From: Devosia sp.
Lineage (GTDB): Bacteria > Pseudomonadota > Alphaproteobacteria > Rhizobiales > Devosiaceae
Assembly: GCA_015234425.1 (NCBI GenBank)
Contig: JADGNE010000054.1
Location: forward strand, 1-64,000
Reading direction: 5' to 3'
DNA length: 64,000 nt
Position 1 is the first letter of the stretch, and each line of letters opens with the position of its first letter. Under the pieces are notes generated by a model, which ran no database searches, was not told the origin of the DNA, and saw only the letters and a list, made by a program, of their open reading frames with translations. A program made the position numbers and the translations under genes. This document shows, one piece after another, positions 18,242 to 26,857 of this stretch.

Positions 18242-18628
18242 TTAACTCCCGACTCGTTCGATCGCCAGTTTGCGGATTTCCTTGAGCTCGGCAATCGTGG
18301 TCTGCAGGTCAGACAGCTGTTGTTCGAGGATTTCGAGCCGTTCGTCGACCTTTTCGGCGAGCATGGTGACCTGCTGGTTGCGGTCAGCATCGTAAAGTCC
18401 GAGATAGTCGGAAATCTCTCTTAAACTAAACCCGAGGCGCTTGCCGCGCAGTATGAGGATCAAACGCGCGCGGTCGCGGCGGCGGAAGATACGGGTAGCG
18501 CCGAGCCGCTCGGGGGAGAGCAGTCCCTTGGATTCGTAGAAGCGGATGGCCCGGGTCGAGATATCGAATTCCCGGGCGAGGTCGGCGATCGAATAGAGAT
18601 CGGGGCTATCGGCGTCTATACGGTTCAC
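18242..18628 (-). CDS. MerR family regulator, LiuR-like (fatty or branched-chain acid degradation)
   Basis: A 128-residue MerR protein: winged HTH at about residues 11-80 (IADLAREFDISTRAIRFYES), then a long coiled-coil dimerisation helix. There is no cysteine-rich metal site, as expected for regulators of acyl-CoA catabolism such as LiuR. The GTG start overlaps the fadD stop by four bases. LiuR-type regulators bind TTTACGTTAACGTAAA-like palindromes; two such sites lie in the fadD/fadE intergenic region, at 20448 and 20573. It most likely represses both divergent operons until an acyl-CoA binds. Confidence 0.88.
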   Translation of the reverse strand: MNRIDADSPDLYSIADLAREFDISTRAIRFYESKGLLSPERLGATRIFRRRDRARLILILRGKRLGFSLREISDYLGLYDADRNQQVTMLAEKVDERLEILEQQLSDLQTTIAELKEIRKLAIERVGS

Positions 18629-20337
18629 TTCTTGCCGGCTTTCTGGTGCGCATATTCCTCCCGAAGCTCCTTCTTGGACAGCTTTCCGATCAGGGTCTTG
18701 GGCAGGGCATCCTTGAAGATGATTTCCTTGGGCATTTCAATCTTGTTGAGCTTGTCGACGAGGAAGTGCTTGAGGTCGGCCTCGCTGACGCTCTTGCCCT
18801 CGCGCAGCTTGACGTAGGCGACAGGGGCCTCGCCGCGATACTCGTCGTCGACGCCGATGACATTGGTCTCCTCGACCGCCTCATGGGTCATCAGCGCTTC
18901 CTCGATGACGCGCGGATAGACGTTGAACCCCGAGCAGATAATGAGGTCCTTGATACGGTCGACGAGGAAGACATAGCCGTCTTCATCGATGTGGCCGACG
19001 TCGCCAGTGCGCAGCCAGCCGTCCATGAAGGCTTCTTCGCTGGCCTGGGGGTTATCGTAATAGCCCTTCATGACCTGCGGCCCCTTGACCTGCAGTTCGC
19101 CATTCTCGTCGATGCCGACCACCTTGCCGGTATCGACATTGACAAAGCGGATGTCGGTGCCGGGCAGCGGCAGGCCGATGGACATCGGCTTGGAGGCGAC
19201 GCGCAGGGCGGCGCAGCAGACCACCGGAGACGCCTCGGTCAGCCCATAGCCTTCCGCCAGCAGCGCCTTGGACTTCTTGGCAAAGGCGTTGCGGACCTCA
19301 TCGGGCAGGGCCGCACCGCCGGAAATGGCCACTTCCAGGCTCGAGAGCTGTTCAGCCGTAGCGCTGGAGCGGGCGATGGCGTTGAGCAGGGTCGGCACGG
19401 CGGGGAGCACATTGGCGCGGGTGCGCGTCAACAGGGCGAGCAGCGCCTTGAGCTCGAAACGCGGCAGCATCACCACCTGTGTGCCGTTGCACAGCGGCAC
19501 GTTCATGCAGACCGTCATGGCAAAGATGTGGAAGAAGGGCAGAACGGCCACGACCTTGGATGGCGTGTAGAAGAGCTTGCTCCCCCATGCATCGATCTGG
19601 CTCATATTGGCCGCGATATTGGCATGGGTGAGCAGCGCCCCCTTGGGAATGCCGGTGGTGCCGCCGGTATATTGCTGGACCGCGATATCCTTGTGCGTGT
19701 CGATGACCACCGCGCTGGGGGTCTGACGGGCCTCGATCAGGTCGTTGAAATGCGCAAGCTTGGCAGCGTGCGGTGACTTGCCCGGCTTGGCGAGGTCCTT
19801 TCGCTTGAACAGCGAGAACAGAACCTTCTTGGCCAGCGGCAGCGCGTCCGGGAAATGGCAGACGATCAGCGATTTGACATGGCCGGCCTCGAGCAGGGCC
19901 TCGCCCTTTTCAAAGATCTGCTGGAGATCGAGCGTCACCATGACATCGGCGCCGGCATTGGCGGTGATGTGGCTGAGCTCGGAAACGGTATAGAGCGGAT
20001 TGCAGTTGACCACCGTCCCGCCCGCCCGCAGCACGCCGTAATAGGCGATCGGGTAGAAGGGCGTATTGGGCAGCATGATGGCGACGCGCGTGCCCTTGGT
20101 GACGCCATATTTGCTCTGCAGCGCGCCGGCAAAGGCGGTGATGGCCTTGGCCAGCTCGCCGAAGCTCGTAGTGCCGCCGAGAAAATCCAGCGCCACGGCC
20201 GAGGGGGTCTTGGCGCAGGCGGCCAGAACCTGCTCATGCACGGGCGTCACATCGATCTCGCTCGTCCAGGAAATGCCCTCGGGATAGGTTCTGATCCAGG
20301 GGCGCAGGTTTTCCTGTGCGGTGTCGGTGATGTCCAT
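18625..20337 (-). CDS. fadD: Long-chain fatty acid-CoA ligase
   Basis: A 570-residue ANL-superfamily enzyme that activates fatty acids to acyl-CoA with ATP. The P-loop motif YTGGTTGIPKGA lies near residue 220, ending in THANI. LAEGYGLTE near 380 and GWLRTGDVG near 450 are further AMP-binding motifs, and LIGKLSKKELR near the C-terminus holds the catalytic lysine region. The size fits FadD. GGAGGAGG precedes the ATG. It is first in a minus-strand operon with a MerR regulator and a tyrosine phosphatase, and divergent from the fadE operon. Confidence 0.95.
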   Translation of the reverse strand: MDITDTAQENLRPWIRTYPEGISWTSEIDVTPVHEQVLAACAKTPSAVALDFLGGTTSFGELAKAITAFAGALQSKYGVTKGTRVAIMLPNTPFYPIAYYGVLRAGGTVVNCNPLYTVSELSHITANAGADVMVTLDLQQIFEKGEALLEAGHVKSLIVCHFPDALPLAKKVLFSLFKRKDLAKPGKSPHAAKLAHFNDLIEARQTPSAVVIDTHKDIAVQQYTGGTTGIPKGALLTHANIAANMSQIDAWGSKLFYTPSKVVAVLPFFHIFAMTVCMNVPLCNGTQVVMLPRFELKALLALLTRTRANVLPAVPTLLNAIARSSATAEQLSSLEVAISGGAALPDEVRNAFAKKSKALLAEGYGLTEASPVVCCAALRVASKPMSIGLPLPGTDIRFVNVDTGKVVGIDENGELQVKGPQVMKGYYDNPQASEEAFMDGWLRTGDVGHIDEDGYVFLVDRIKDLIICSGFNVYPRVIEEALMTHEAVEETNVIGVDDEYRGEAPVAYVKLREGKSVSEADLKHFLVDKLNKIEMPKEIIFKDALPKTLIGKLSKKELREEYAHQKAGKK

Positions 20338-20434
20338 GCTGGTCCTCCTCCAGGCCCCGCGTCGCGGTGGCTACCTCGCCCTGCCGTTCCGCCCTTTGGG
20401 TTCGGACGGGGAAAGACCCCCGGCAGCAGTAAGA

Positions 20435-20463
20435 ATTATTCCATGCCTTTACGTTAGCGTCAA
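20435..20463 (-). promoter_or_regulatory. Predicted fadD promoter overlapped by a LiuR-like operator
   Basis: On the minus strand TTGACG (20463-20458), 17 bp and AATAAT (20440-20435) form a sigma-70 type promoter. The 16-bp site TTTACGTTAGCGTCAA at 20448-20463 covers the -35 box. The resemblance to the LiuR palindrome is from family knowledge; the promoter is read from sequence. Confidence 0.7.
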
Positions 20464-20572
20464 ACAGTTGCCGGGCGCATTCACCATGCAACGATTGGTC
20501 GGGCCGACTGGTTTGCATGTCGAAGGGGAGGTTCTTCGACAGTTATGCAAAATGAACGCATAGGGAGCTTGG

Positions 20573-20600
20573 TTGACGTTTACGTAAAGTACGCTAAATA
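20573..20600 (+). promoter_or_regulatory. Predicted fadE promoter overlapped by a LiuR-like operator
   Basis: TTGACG (20573-20578), 16 bp and TAAATA (20595-20600) form a promoter. The site TTGACGTTTACGTAAA (20573-20588) matches the fadD site in inverted form and covers the -35 box, so one regulator could repress both directions. Confidence 0.72.
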
Positions 20601-20734
20601 GGGAACAACGGCCCTGGCGGGGTGCTTTCTGGCGTCGTCACGAGGGGGCAAGCGGGCGCGCCGATGGGGCGCCGGTCAAATTGACAGCGTGGACGAAGCC
20701 GTTTGGGGCAGTCTCGTCCGAGGAGGACATTGCA

Positions 20735-23200
20735 GTGACACTGATACTTGTCGTGATCAGTCTGGTGGTTTTCGCATTCCTAGCAGTGCGGGAGGCCCCG
20801 CTCTGGCAATGGGGCCTTGCGGCGGTGGTCATCGGCCTCCTCGCGGGGATCGATTTTACCCCCACGGGCGCCGCCTATGGCCTTGGCTTCGGTAGCTGGC
20901 TGCTGCTGGTATTCGGCGCCATACTCCTGCTTTTGGCCATTGCGCCGCTGCGCAAGGCTGTGCTCACCACCCCCGTCTATGGCGCGGTGAAAACCATCCT
21001 GCCAAAGGTCAGCCGCACCGAGCAGGAAGCGCTCGACGCCGGCACGGTCGGCTGGGACGCCGAACTCTTTTCCGGTCGCCCGGACTGGGACAAGCTCACC
21101 ACAATCCGCCCGCTGACGCTGACCGCCGAAGAACAGGCCTTTCTCGATGGCCCCACTGCGGTGGCCTGCCAGATGCTCGACGACTGGGACATTCGTCACA
21201 ACCGCGCCGATCTCAGCCCGGAAATCTGGCAGTTCTTCAAGGACAATGGCTTCCTCGGTATGCTGATTGCCAAGGAACATGGCGGTCTGGGCTTTTCGGC
21301 CCAGGCGCAGTCGATGATCGTTTCCAAGATCGCCAGCCGCTCGGTGGCCGCAGGCATCACCGTCATGGTGCCCAATTCGCTCGGACCGGGTGAACTGCTC
21401 GAAAAATATGGCACTCCGGCGCAAAAGGACAAATATCTCCATCGCCTCGCCAATGGCCAGGAAGTGCCGTGCTTCGCGCTCACCGGCGTCCATTCCGGCT
21501 CCGATGCCGGCGGCATGCGCGACTACGGCACCGTCACCAAGGGCCTGTATAATGGCCAGGAAGTGCTGGGCGTGCGCCTCTCCTTCGACAAGCGCTACAT
21601 CACGCTCGCGCCGGTTGCGACGCTGGTCGGCCTTGCCTTCATCCTCAAGGACCCGGACAATCATCTGGGCCGTGGCGACACCATCGGCATCACGCTCGCG
21701 CTTGTGCCGCATGACCATCCCGGCATGGATATCGGCCGCCGCCACTTCCCGTCTCGCCAGGCCTTCATGAACGGCCCCGTGCGGGGGCGGGATGTGTTCA
21801 TCCCGATGGAATTCCTCATCGGCGGTACAGATTATGCCGGCCAGGGCTGGCGCATGCTGATGGAGTGTCTCTCGACCGGCCGCGCCATCTCGCTGCCCGC
21901 CATTGGCACCACCTCGCTCAAGCAGACGCTGCGCACCACCTCGGCCTATGCACGGGTGCGCCGCCAGTTCGGCATTCCGGTCGGGCTGATGGAAGGGGTG
22001 GCCGAACCGCTCGGCGAAATGGTCAAGCGCGCCTATTCCTTTGAGGCCGCACGCCGCCTCACTGCGTCCATGGTCGACGAAGGCCAGCGCCCGGCGGTGA
22101 TCGCGGGCCTGCTGAAATACACCACCACCGAGGCCATGCGCGACAGCATGGACGACGCCTTCGACATTCAGGGTGGCCGCGCCATTCAGGATGGGCCGGG
22201 CAATTATCTCTTCGGCGGCTATATGGCGATCCCGGTGGCGATCACCGTGGAAGGGGCGAATATTCTCACCCGCACGCTGATGACCTTTGCCCAGGGCGTG
22301 CTGCGCGCCCATCCCTATCTGCTCAAGGAAGTGCAGGCGGCCCAGAACCCGGATCGCAAGGCCGGGCTCGACGCCTTCGACACTGCCTTTGGTGGCCACA
22401 CCAAGTTCATGCTGCGCAATATCGTGGCGAGCTTCCTCCACGGGCTGACCAATGGCGCCTTCGCCTCTGCCCCCAATGACGGCCCGATGGCCGGCTGGTA
22501 TCGCAAGCTCCACCGCTATTCGCAGGCCTATGCGCTGGTGGCCGACTGGACCACGGTGGTTCTCGGCGGTGCGCTCAAGAGCAAGCAGAAGATCTCGGGC
22601 CGCATGGCCGACCTTCTGGGCGATCTCTACCTCATGTCGGCGACGCTCAAGCGTTTCGACGAGGAAGGCCGCATCGCAGAGGACAAGGAAGTGGTCGAGG
22701 CCATCATGCAGGATCGCATCGCCTCGATGGAAAAGATCTTTGGCGAAATCTTCGACAATTTCCCCAATCCGGTCTTTGCCGGGGCCATGCGCATTCTCTG
22801 CTTCCCGCTCGGGCGTCACGCCAAGCGGGCCTCGGACAGCATTAATTATCGCTTCGTGCGGGCCGTTCTGAAGCCCGGTGCCTTCCGCGATCGCCTGACC
22901 ACCGGCGTCTATGTCACCAATGACCCCAATGATGTTACCGGTGTGCTCGAGGATGCCCTGATCAAGGTGACGGAAGCGGAGGAAATCGAGACAAGGTTCA
23001 TCCGCGCCGCGCGCAAGGGCATTATCGAACGTCGTCTCGACCGGGACCCCTTCGTCGATGCGGTGGAAGCCGGAGTTCTGAACGACAACGAGGCCGGGAT
23101 CATGCGGGCCGCCGACGAGGCGACGGAACGAGTGGTCATGGTCGACGATTTCGACAAGGATGTGCTTAAGCAGACGCCGCCGCGCGTTGCGGCGGAGTAG
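20735..23200 (+). CDS. fadE: Acyl-CoA dehydrogenase
   Basis: An 821-residue flavoprotein of the FadE type that oxidises acyl-CoA to trans-2-enoyl-CoA. The N-terminal 70 residues carry two or three hydrophobic segments, as in enterobacterial FadE (814 residues), and the acyl-CoA dehydrogenase domain follows (FALTGVHSGSDAGG is the FAD/substrate stretch near residue 250). A C-terminal domain unique to FadE completes it. The GTG at 20735 is chosen because GAGGAGG lies nine bases upstream; a TTG 54 bases earlier has no support. It heads the plus-strand fadE-fadB-fadA operon. Confidence 0.94.
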   Translation: MTLILVVISLVVFAFLAVREAPLWQWGLAAVVIGLLAGIDFTPTGAAYGLGFGSWLLLVFGAILLLLAIAPLRKAVLTTPVYGAVKTILPKVSRTEQEALDAGTVGWDAELFSGRPDWDKLTTIRPLTLTAEEQAFLDGPTAVACQMLDDWDIRHNRADLSPEIWQFFKDNGFLGMLIAKEHGGLGFSAQAQSMIVSKIASRSVAAGITVMVPNSLGPGELLEKYGTPAQKDKYLHRLANGQEVPCFALTGVHSGSDAGGMRDYGTVTKGLYNGQEVLGVRLSFDKRYITLAPVATLVGLAFILKDPDNHLGRGDTIGITLALVPHDHPGMDIGRRHFPSRQAFMNGPVRGRDVFIPMEFLIGGTDYAGQGWRMLMECLSTGRAISLPAIGTTSLKQTLRTTSAYARVRRQFGIPVGLMEGVAEPLGEMVKRAYSFEAARRLTASMVDEGQRPAVIAGLLKYTTTEAMRDSMDDAFDIQGGRAIQDGPGNYLFGGYMAIPVAITVEGANILTRTLMTFAQGVLRAHPYLLKEVQAAQNPDRKAGLDAFDTAFGGHTKFMLRNIVASFLHGLTNGAFASAPNDGPMAGWYRKLHRYSQAYALVADWTTVVLGGALKSKQKISGRMADLLGDLYLMSATLKRFDEEGRIAEDKEVVEAIMQDRIASMEKIFGEIFDNFPNPVFAGAMRILCFPLGRHAKRASDSINYRFVRAVLKPGAFRDRLTTGVYVTNDPNDVTGVLEDALIKVTEAEEIETRFIRAARKGIIERRLDRDPFVDAVEAGVLNDNEAGIMRAADEATERVVMVDDFDKDVLKQTPPRVAAE

Positions 23201-23236
23201 AGGTAACAATTATAGCGCTGCAAGTGTTCGCTGGCG

Positions 23237-23263
23237 CCTCCCGCCCCATCAAGGGGAGGGAGG
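23237..23263. repeat. GC-rich palindromic intergenic repeat
   Basis: CCTCCCGCCCC (23237-23247) faces GGGGAGGGAGG (23253-23263) with one mismatch. Related to the CCTCCCCC...GGGGGAGG hairpins at 29911, 31663, 45819, 51639 and 55381. It lies between fadE and fadB. Confidence 0.65.
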
Positions 23264-23319
23264 AGGCCGGTGCACTTGAATAAAATGGCGACAAGCCAAG
23301 CCAATTCCGAGGAGCCAAG

Positions 23320-25278
23320 ATGATCGCCCCACAGGCAACAGACACGAAGAACTGGAGCTTCCACACCGATCTCGAAAAGATCGGCTGGCTGACCATCAAC
23401 TCGCCCGGGCCGGTCAATACGCTGAGCCGCGAAGCGATCATGGAGCTCGAAACGCTGGTGGCGCGCTTCGAGGATCTCGGCCGCTCAGGTGAGCTGGTGG
23501 GCGTGGTCCTGCTCTCGGGCAAGGATTCCGGCTTCATCGCCGGGGCCGATGTCTCCGAATTTGACGCGATGAGCGATTTCTCGGTGCTGCCCGAAGCGCT
23601 GCGCCGGACCCATGCGCTGTTCGCCCGCATCGAGAATATGAAGATCCCGGTGGTCGCGGGTATTCACGGCTTCTGCCTTGGCGGTGGGCTCGAGCTGGCG
23701 CTCGCCTGCCACTACCGCATTGCCGTCAATGACGACAAAACCCGCATCGGTTTCCCCGAAGTGAACCTCGGCATTTTCCCCGGCTTTGGCGGCACCGGCC
23801 GCTCGATCCGTCAGGCCGGGCCGGTCGATGCCATGCAGATCATGCTGACCGGCCGCATGCTGCGGGCGGGGGCAGCGCGGGGCATGAACCTCGTCGACAA
23901 GCTCGTCCGGCATCGCGACATGCTGCGCTGGGAGGGCCGCAAGGCCGTGCTCGCGCACAAGAAGTCGTCGCCCGCGCCCTTCGCCAAGGCGATCATGGGC
24001 AAGCCGCTCTTACGCGACTATGTCGCCAACAAGATGCGCGCCGAGGTCGGCAAGAAGGTCAAGCGCCAGCACTATCCGGCGCCCTATGCGCTGATCGAAC
24101 TGTTCGAAAAGCACGGCGACGACTGGCAGGCGATGATCCGGGGCGAGATCGACGCCTTTGTGCCGCTGATGGGCTCGCCCACCGCCACCAATCTCCGGCG
24201 CGTGTTCTTCCTCTCCGAAAGCCTCAAGAAGCAGGGCAAGAAGGGCAACAAATTCTCGCGCGTCCATGTCATCGGCGCCGGCGTCATGGGCGGCGATATC
24301 GCGGCCTGGTGCGCCTATCGCGGCATGAGCGTAACCCTCCAGGATCTCGACATGGCGCGCATCCAGCCGGCGCTCGATCGGGCCAAGAAGCTGTTCCAGA
24401 AGCGCTACAAGAAAAAGCGCGAAGTCGACACCGCCATGCTGCGCCTCACCGCCGACCCGCAGGGGCATGGCGTGGCCCGCGCCGATGTGATCATCGAGGC
24501 GGTGGTCGAAAAGCTCGAGGTCAAACAGTCGATCTTCAAGGGCGTCGAAGGCAAGATGAAGCCCGGAGCGATCATGGCGACCAATACCTCGTCCATCGAG
24601 CTTGAACGCATCGCCGAGGCGCTGCAGGAGCCGGGCCGTCTCATCGGGCTGCATTTCTTCAATCCCGTGGCGCAACTGCCGCTGGTGGAAGTGATCCGCT
24701 CGACCTTCAATTCCGACGACGCCATTGCCCAGGGCGCGAGCTTTGCCCTGGCCATCGGCAAGTCGCCGGTGGTGGTGAAGTCGGCGCCGGGGTTCCTCGT
24801 CAACCGCGTGCTCATGCCCTACATGCTGGGCGCGGTGGAGCGGGTGGAGCGCGGCGAAAGCAAGGAATTGCTCGATGCCGCCGCCGTGGCATTCGGCATG
24901 CCCATGGGGCCGATTGAGCTGATGGATACCGTCGGGCTCGATGTCGGAAAATCCGTGGCCACCGAGCTGGGCCATGCCGTGCCCGAGGGCAGCAAGTTTG
25001 CCCGGCTGATCGAGGCGGGAAAACTCGGCCGCAAGACCGGCGAAGGTTTTTACAAATGGGAAAAGGGCAAGGCGATCAAGGGCGATCCGCCGGAACACGC
25101 TGATCTCGCCGCGCTGGGCAAGGAGCTGGTCAAGCCTCTGGTCGACATGACCGAGATCGTTGTTGCCGAGGGCGTGGTGGCCAATGCCGACCTCGCCGAT
25201 GTGGGGGTGATCATGGGCACGGGCTTTGCGCCCTTCACCGGTGGTCCGATGCGCGCCCGCGCTGATGGCCGGGCATAA
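23320..25278 (+). CDS. fadB: Bifunctional enoyl-CoA hydratase / 3-hydroxyacyl-CoA dehydrogenase
   Basis: A 652-residue multifunctional beta-oxidation enzyme. The N-terminal crotonase domain has the oxyanion stretch IAGADVSEF and the two catalytic Glu regions (GGGLELALACH and FPEVNLGIFPGFGG). A 3-hydroxyacyl-CoA dehydrogenase domain begins near residue 310 with VIGAGVMGG, followed by LHFFNPV (catalytic His) and GFLVNRVL. It is shorter than enterobacterial FadB (about 730), with the C-terminal half-domain compact. It sits between fadE and fadA on the same strand, 13 bp ahead of fadA, and the two probably form the trifunctional complex. Confidence 0.95.
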   Translation: MIAPQATDTKNWSFHTDLEKIGWLTINSPGPVNTLSREAIMELETLVARFEDLGRSGELVGVVLLSGKDSGFIAGADVSEFDAMSDFSVLPEALRRTHALFARIENMKIPVVAGIHGFCLGGGLELALACHYRIAVNDDKTRIGFPEVNLGIFPGFGGTGRSIRQAGPVDAMQIMLTGRMLRAGAARGMNLVDKLVRHRDMLRWEGRKAVLAHKKSSPAPFAKAIMGKPLLRDYVANKMRAEVGKKVKRQHYPAPYALIELFEKHGDDWQAMIRGEIDAFVPLMGSPTATNLRRVFFLSESLKKQGKKGNKFSRVHVIGAGVMGGDIAAWCAYRGMSVTLQDLDMARIQPALDRAKKLFQKRYKKKREVDTAMLRLTADPQGHGVARADVIIEAVVEKLEVKQSIFKGVEGKMKPGAIMATNTSSIELERIAEALQEPGRLIGLHFFNPVAQLPLVEVIRSTFNSDDAIAQGASFALAIGKSPVVVKSAPGFLVNRVLMPYMLGAVERVERGESKELLDAAAVAFGMPMGPIELMDTVGLDVGKSVATELGHAVPEGSKFARLIEAGKLGRKTGEGFYKWEKGKAIKGDPPEHADLAALGKELVKPLVDMTEIVVAEGVVANADLADVGVIMGTGFAPFTGGPMRARADGRA

Positions 25279-25291
25279 GGGGGAATTTTCG

Positions 25292-26578
25292 ATGACTGAA
25301 CTCAAGCGCGTTGCCATTGTTGGCTCGGCCCGTATTCCCTTTGCCCGCGGCAACACCGCCTATGCCGATGAAACCAATCTCTCCATGCTGGCCACCACGC
25401 TTGGCGGGCTGGCCGACAAGTTCGGCCTCAAGGGTGAGAAGGTGGATGAGGTCATCGCCGGGGCGGTGATCAACCATTCCCGCGATTTCAATCTCGCCCG
25501 CGAGGCGCTGCTGGACGCGGGTCTCTCGCCCCGCACGCCCGGCACGACCATGCAGCTCGCCTGCGGCACCAGCCTGCAGGCGGCGCTGGTGCTGGCCGGC
25601 AAGATTGCCTCGGGCCAGATCGACAGCGGTATCGCCGCCGGGTCCGACACGGTTTCCGACAGCCCGATTGTCTTTGGCCCGAAATTCCAGCATCGCCTGC
25701 TGGCGGCCAATCAGGCCAAGACCACGGGGCAAAAGCTCAAGACCTTTTTCAAGGGTTTTTCCTTCGGCGAGCTGACGCCGGTGGCGCCTTCGGTTAACGA
25801 GCCGCGCACCGGCCTTTCCATGGGCCAGCACGCCGAGTTGATGGCGCGCGAATGGGGCATTACCCGCGCCGATCAGGATGCGCTGGCCGCTGCCAGCCAT
25901 CGCAATGCGGCAAAGGCCTATGAAGAAGGCTTCCACGACGATCTGCTCGTGCCCTGCGCGGGGCTGGTGCGTGACAACAATGTGCGCGCCGACTCCACCA
26001 TCGAAAAGCTTTCGACCCTAAAGCCTTCCTTCGACAAGAAGAGCGGGCTGGGGACGCTGACCGCCGGCAATTCGACGCCGCTGACCGATGGCGCGGCCGG
26101 CGTGCTGCTCGCGAGCGAAGACTGGGCCAAGGCGCGCGGCCTGCCGATCCAGGCCTATCTGACGCTGGGGCGCGTTGCCGGCAATGACTTTGCCCATGGC
26201 GAGGGCCTGCTCATGGCGCCAACCATTGCCGTCTCCGAAATGCTGGAGCGGGCCGGGCTTGGCTTCGCAGACATCGACTACTTTGAACTGCACGAGGCTT
26301 TTGCCGCGCAGGTTCTCTGCACGCTGAAGGCCTGGAACGACCCGGCCTATTGCAAGGATGTGCTTGGCCGCGACAGCGTGATGGGCACGATCGACCCCGA
26401 AAAGATCAATGTGAAGGGCTCGAGCCTTGCCTATGGCCACCCCTTTGCGGCGACCGGCGCGCGTATCCTCGGGCTGACGGCAAAACTGCTCGATGGCGAG
26501 GTCAACAAGCGCGCGCTGATTTCCGTGTGCACGGCGGGTGGCATGGGCGTCGCAGCGCTGGTAGAAAGCGCGCTATGA
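25292..26578 (+). CDS. fadA: Acetyl-CoA acyltransferase (thiolase)
   Basis: A 428-residue thiolase that cleaves 3-ketoacyl-CoA. The nucleophilic Cys91 lies in MQLACGTSLQ, the His in LAYGHPFAATGA, and the second Cys in SVCTAGGMG near the C-terminus. AGGGGGA lies eight bases before the ATG. It follows fadB by 13 bp, and its stop overlaps the start of a 52-residue membrane protein (ATGA). Longer than the usual 390, with an insertion after the first quarter, as in FadI-type thiolases. Confidence 0.95.
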   Translation: MTELKRVAIVGSARIPFARGNTAYADETNLSMLATTLGGLADKFGLKGEKVDEVIAGAVINHSRDFNLAREALLDAGLSPRTPGTTMQLACGTSLQAALVLAGKIASGQIDSGIAAGSDTVSDSPIVFGPKFQHRLLAANQAKTTGQKLKTFFKGFSFGELTPVAPSVNEPRTGLSMGQHAELMAREWGITRADQDALAAASHRNAAKAYEEGFHDDLLVPCAGLVRDNNVRADSTIEKLSTLKPSFDKKSGLGTLTAGNSTPLTDGAAGVLLASEDWAKARGLPIQAYLTLGRVAGNDFAHGEGLLMAPTIAVSEMLERAGLGFADIDYFELHEAFAAQVLCTLKAWNDPAYCKDVLGRDSVMGTIDPEKINVKGSSLAYGHPFAATGARILGLTAKLLDGEVNKRALISVCTAGGMGVAALVESAL

Positions 26579-26733
26579 GCGAAAACGTCATCAAATTCCG
26601 CCGCCCCGAAAAGAAGCCCGAGCCCGAGCAGAAGAAGCCGCGCCCACCCATGCCCGGCTGGGCGCCGATGGCCGGGCTCGTGGTCATCGCCGTGCTGATC
26701 TATCTCGGCCAGCAGTCTGGTGTTTTTGGGTAA
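26575..26733 (+). CDS. Small single-pass membrane protein coupled to fadA
   Basis: A 52-residue protein. About 27 charged and Pro-rich residues (many Lys and Glu) precede one hydrophobic segment of about 20 residues (MAGLVVIAVLIYLG) and a short tail, predicting a tail-anchored or N-in membrane protein. The ATG overlaps the fadA stop by four bases, so translation is coupled. No function is recognised; its position suggests a role near the fatty-acid oxidation enzymes. Confidence 0.65.
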   Translation: MSENVIKFRRPEKKPEPEQKKPRPPMPGWAPMAGLVVIAVLIYLGQQSGVFG

Positions 26734-26773
26734 CTTGGCCGCCGTGTTCGAAACGGCATTCTCCCCATCGTCA

Positions 26774-26831
26774 CCACCGGGCTTGTCCCGGTGGTCCACG
26801 CGGCAGAATGGATTGCCGGGACAAGCCCGGC
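26774..26831. repeat. Paired inverted hairpins, alphaproteobacterial palindromic repeat
   Basis: CCACCGGG...CCCGGTGG (26774-26794, loop CTTGT) and GCCGGG...CCCGGC (26815-26831, loop ACAAG) are each hairpins and are reverse complements of each other over 15 bp, so the pair can also fold as one larger structure. A related GCCCGG...CCGGGC element is at 55338. Such elements are common between alphaproteobacterial genes. Confidence 0.7.
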
Positions 26832-26857
26832 GATGACGACAGAATATAGATAAATTC

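Larger units (their letters stand above)
20338..20734. other. fadD/fadE divergent control region
   Basis: A 397-bp gap without a gene. It holds two TTKACGTTWRCGTMAA-like sites and two promoters arranged head to head, each with its -35 box inside one operator. The interval from 20600 to 20734 is the fadE leader, ending in GAGGAGG before the GTG. No small ORF with credible features was seen. Confidence 0.7.

Noticed and set aside
20780..23209. 809-codon frame opposite fadE
   Set aside because: His/Gly/Arg-rich low-complexity product, as expected from the reverse of an acyl-CoA dehydrogenase gene.
26734..26857. Possible CRISPR or small-RNA gene between the fadA tail gene and the Lrp-type regulator
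   Set aside because: There are only two related hairpins, no spacer series; it fits a dispersed palindromic repeat.
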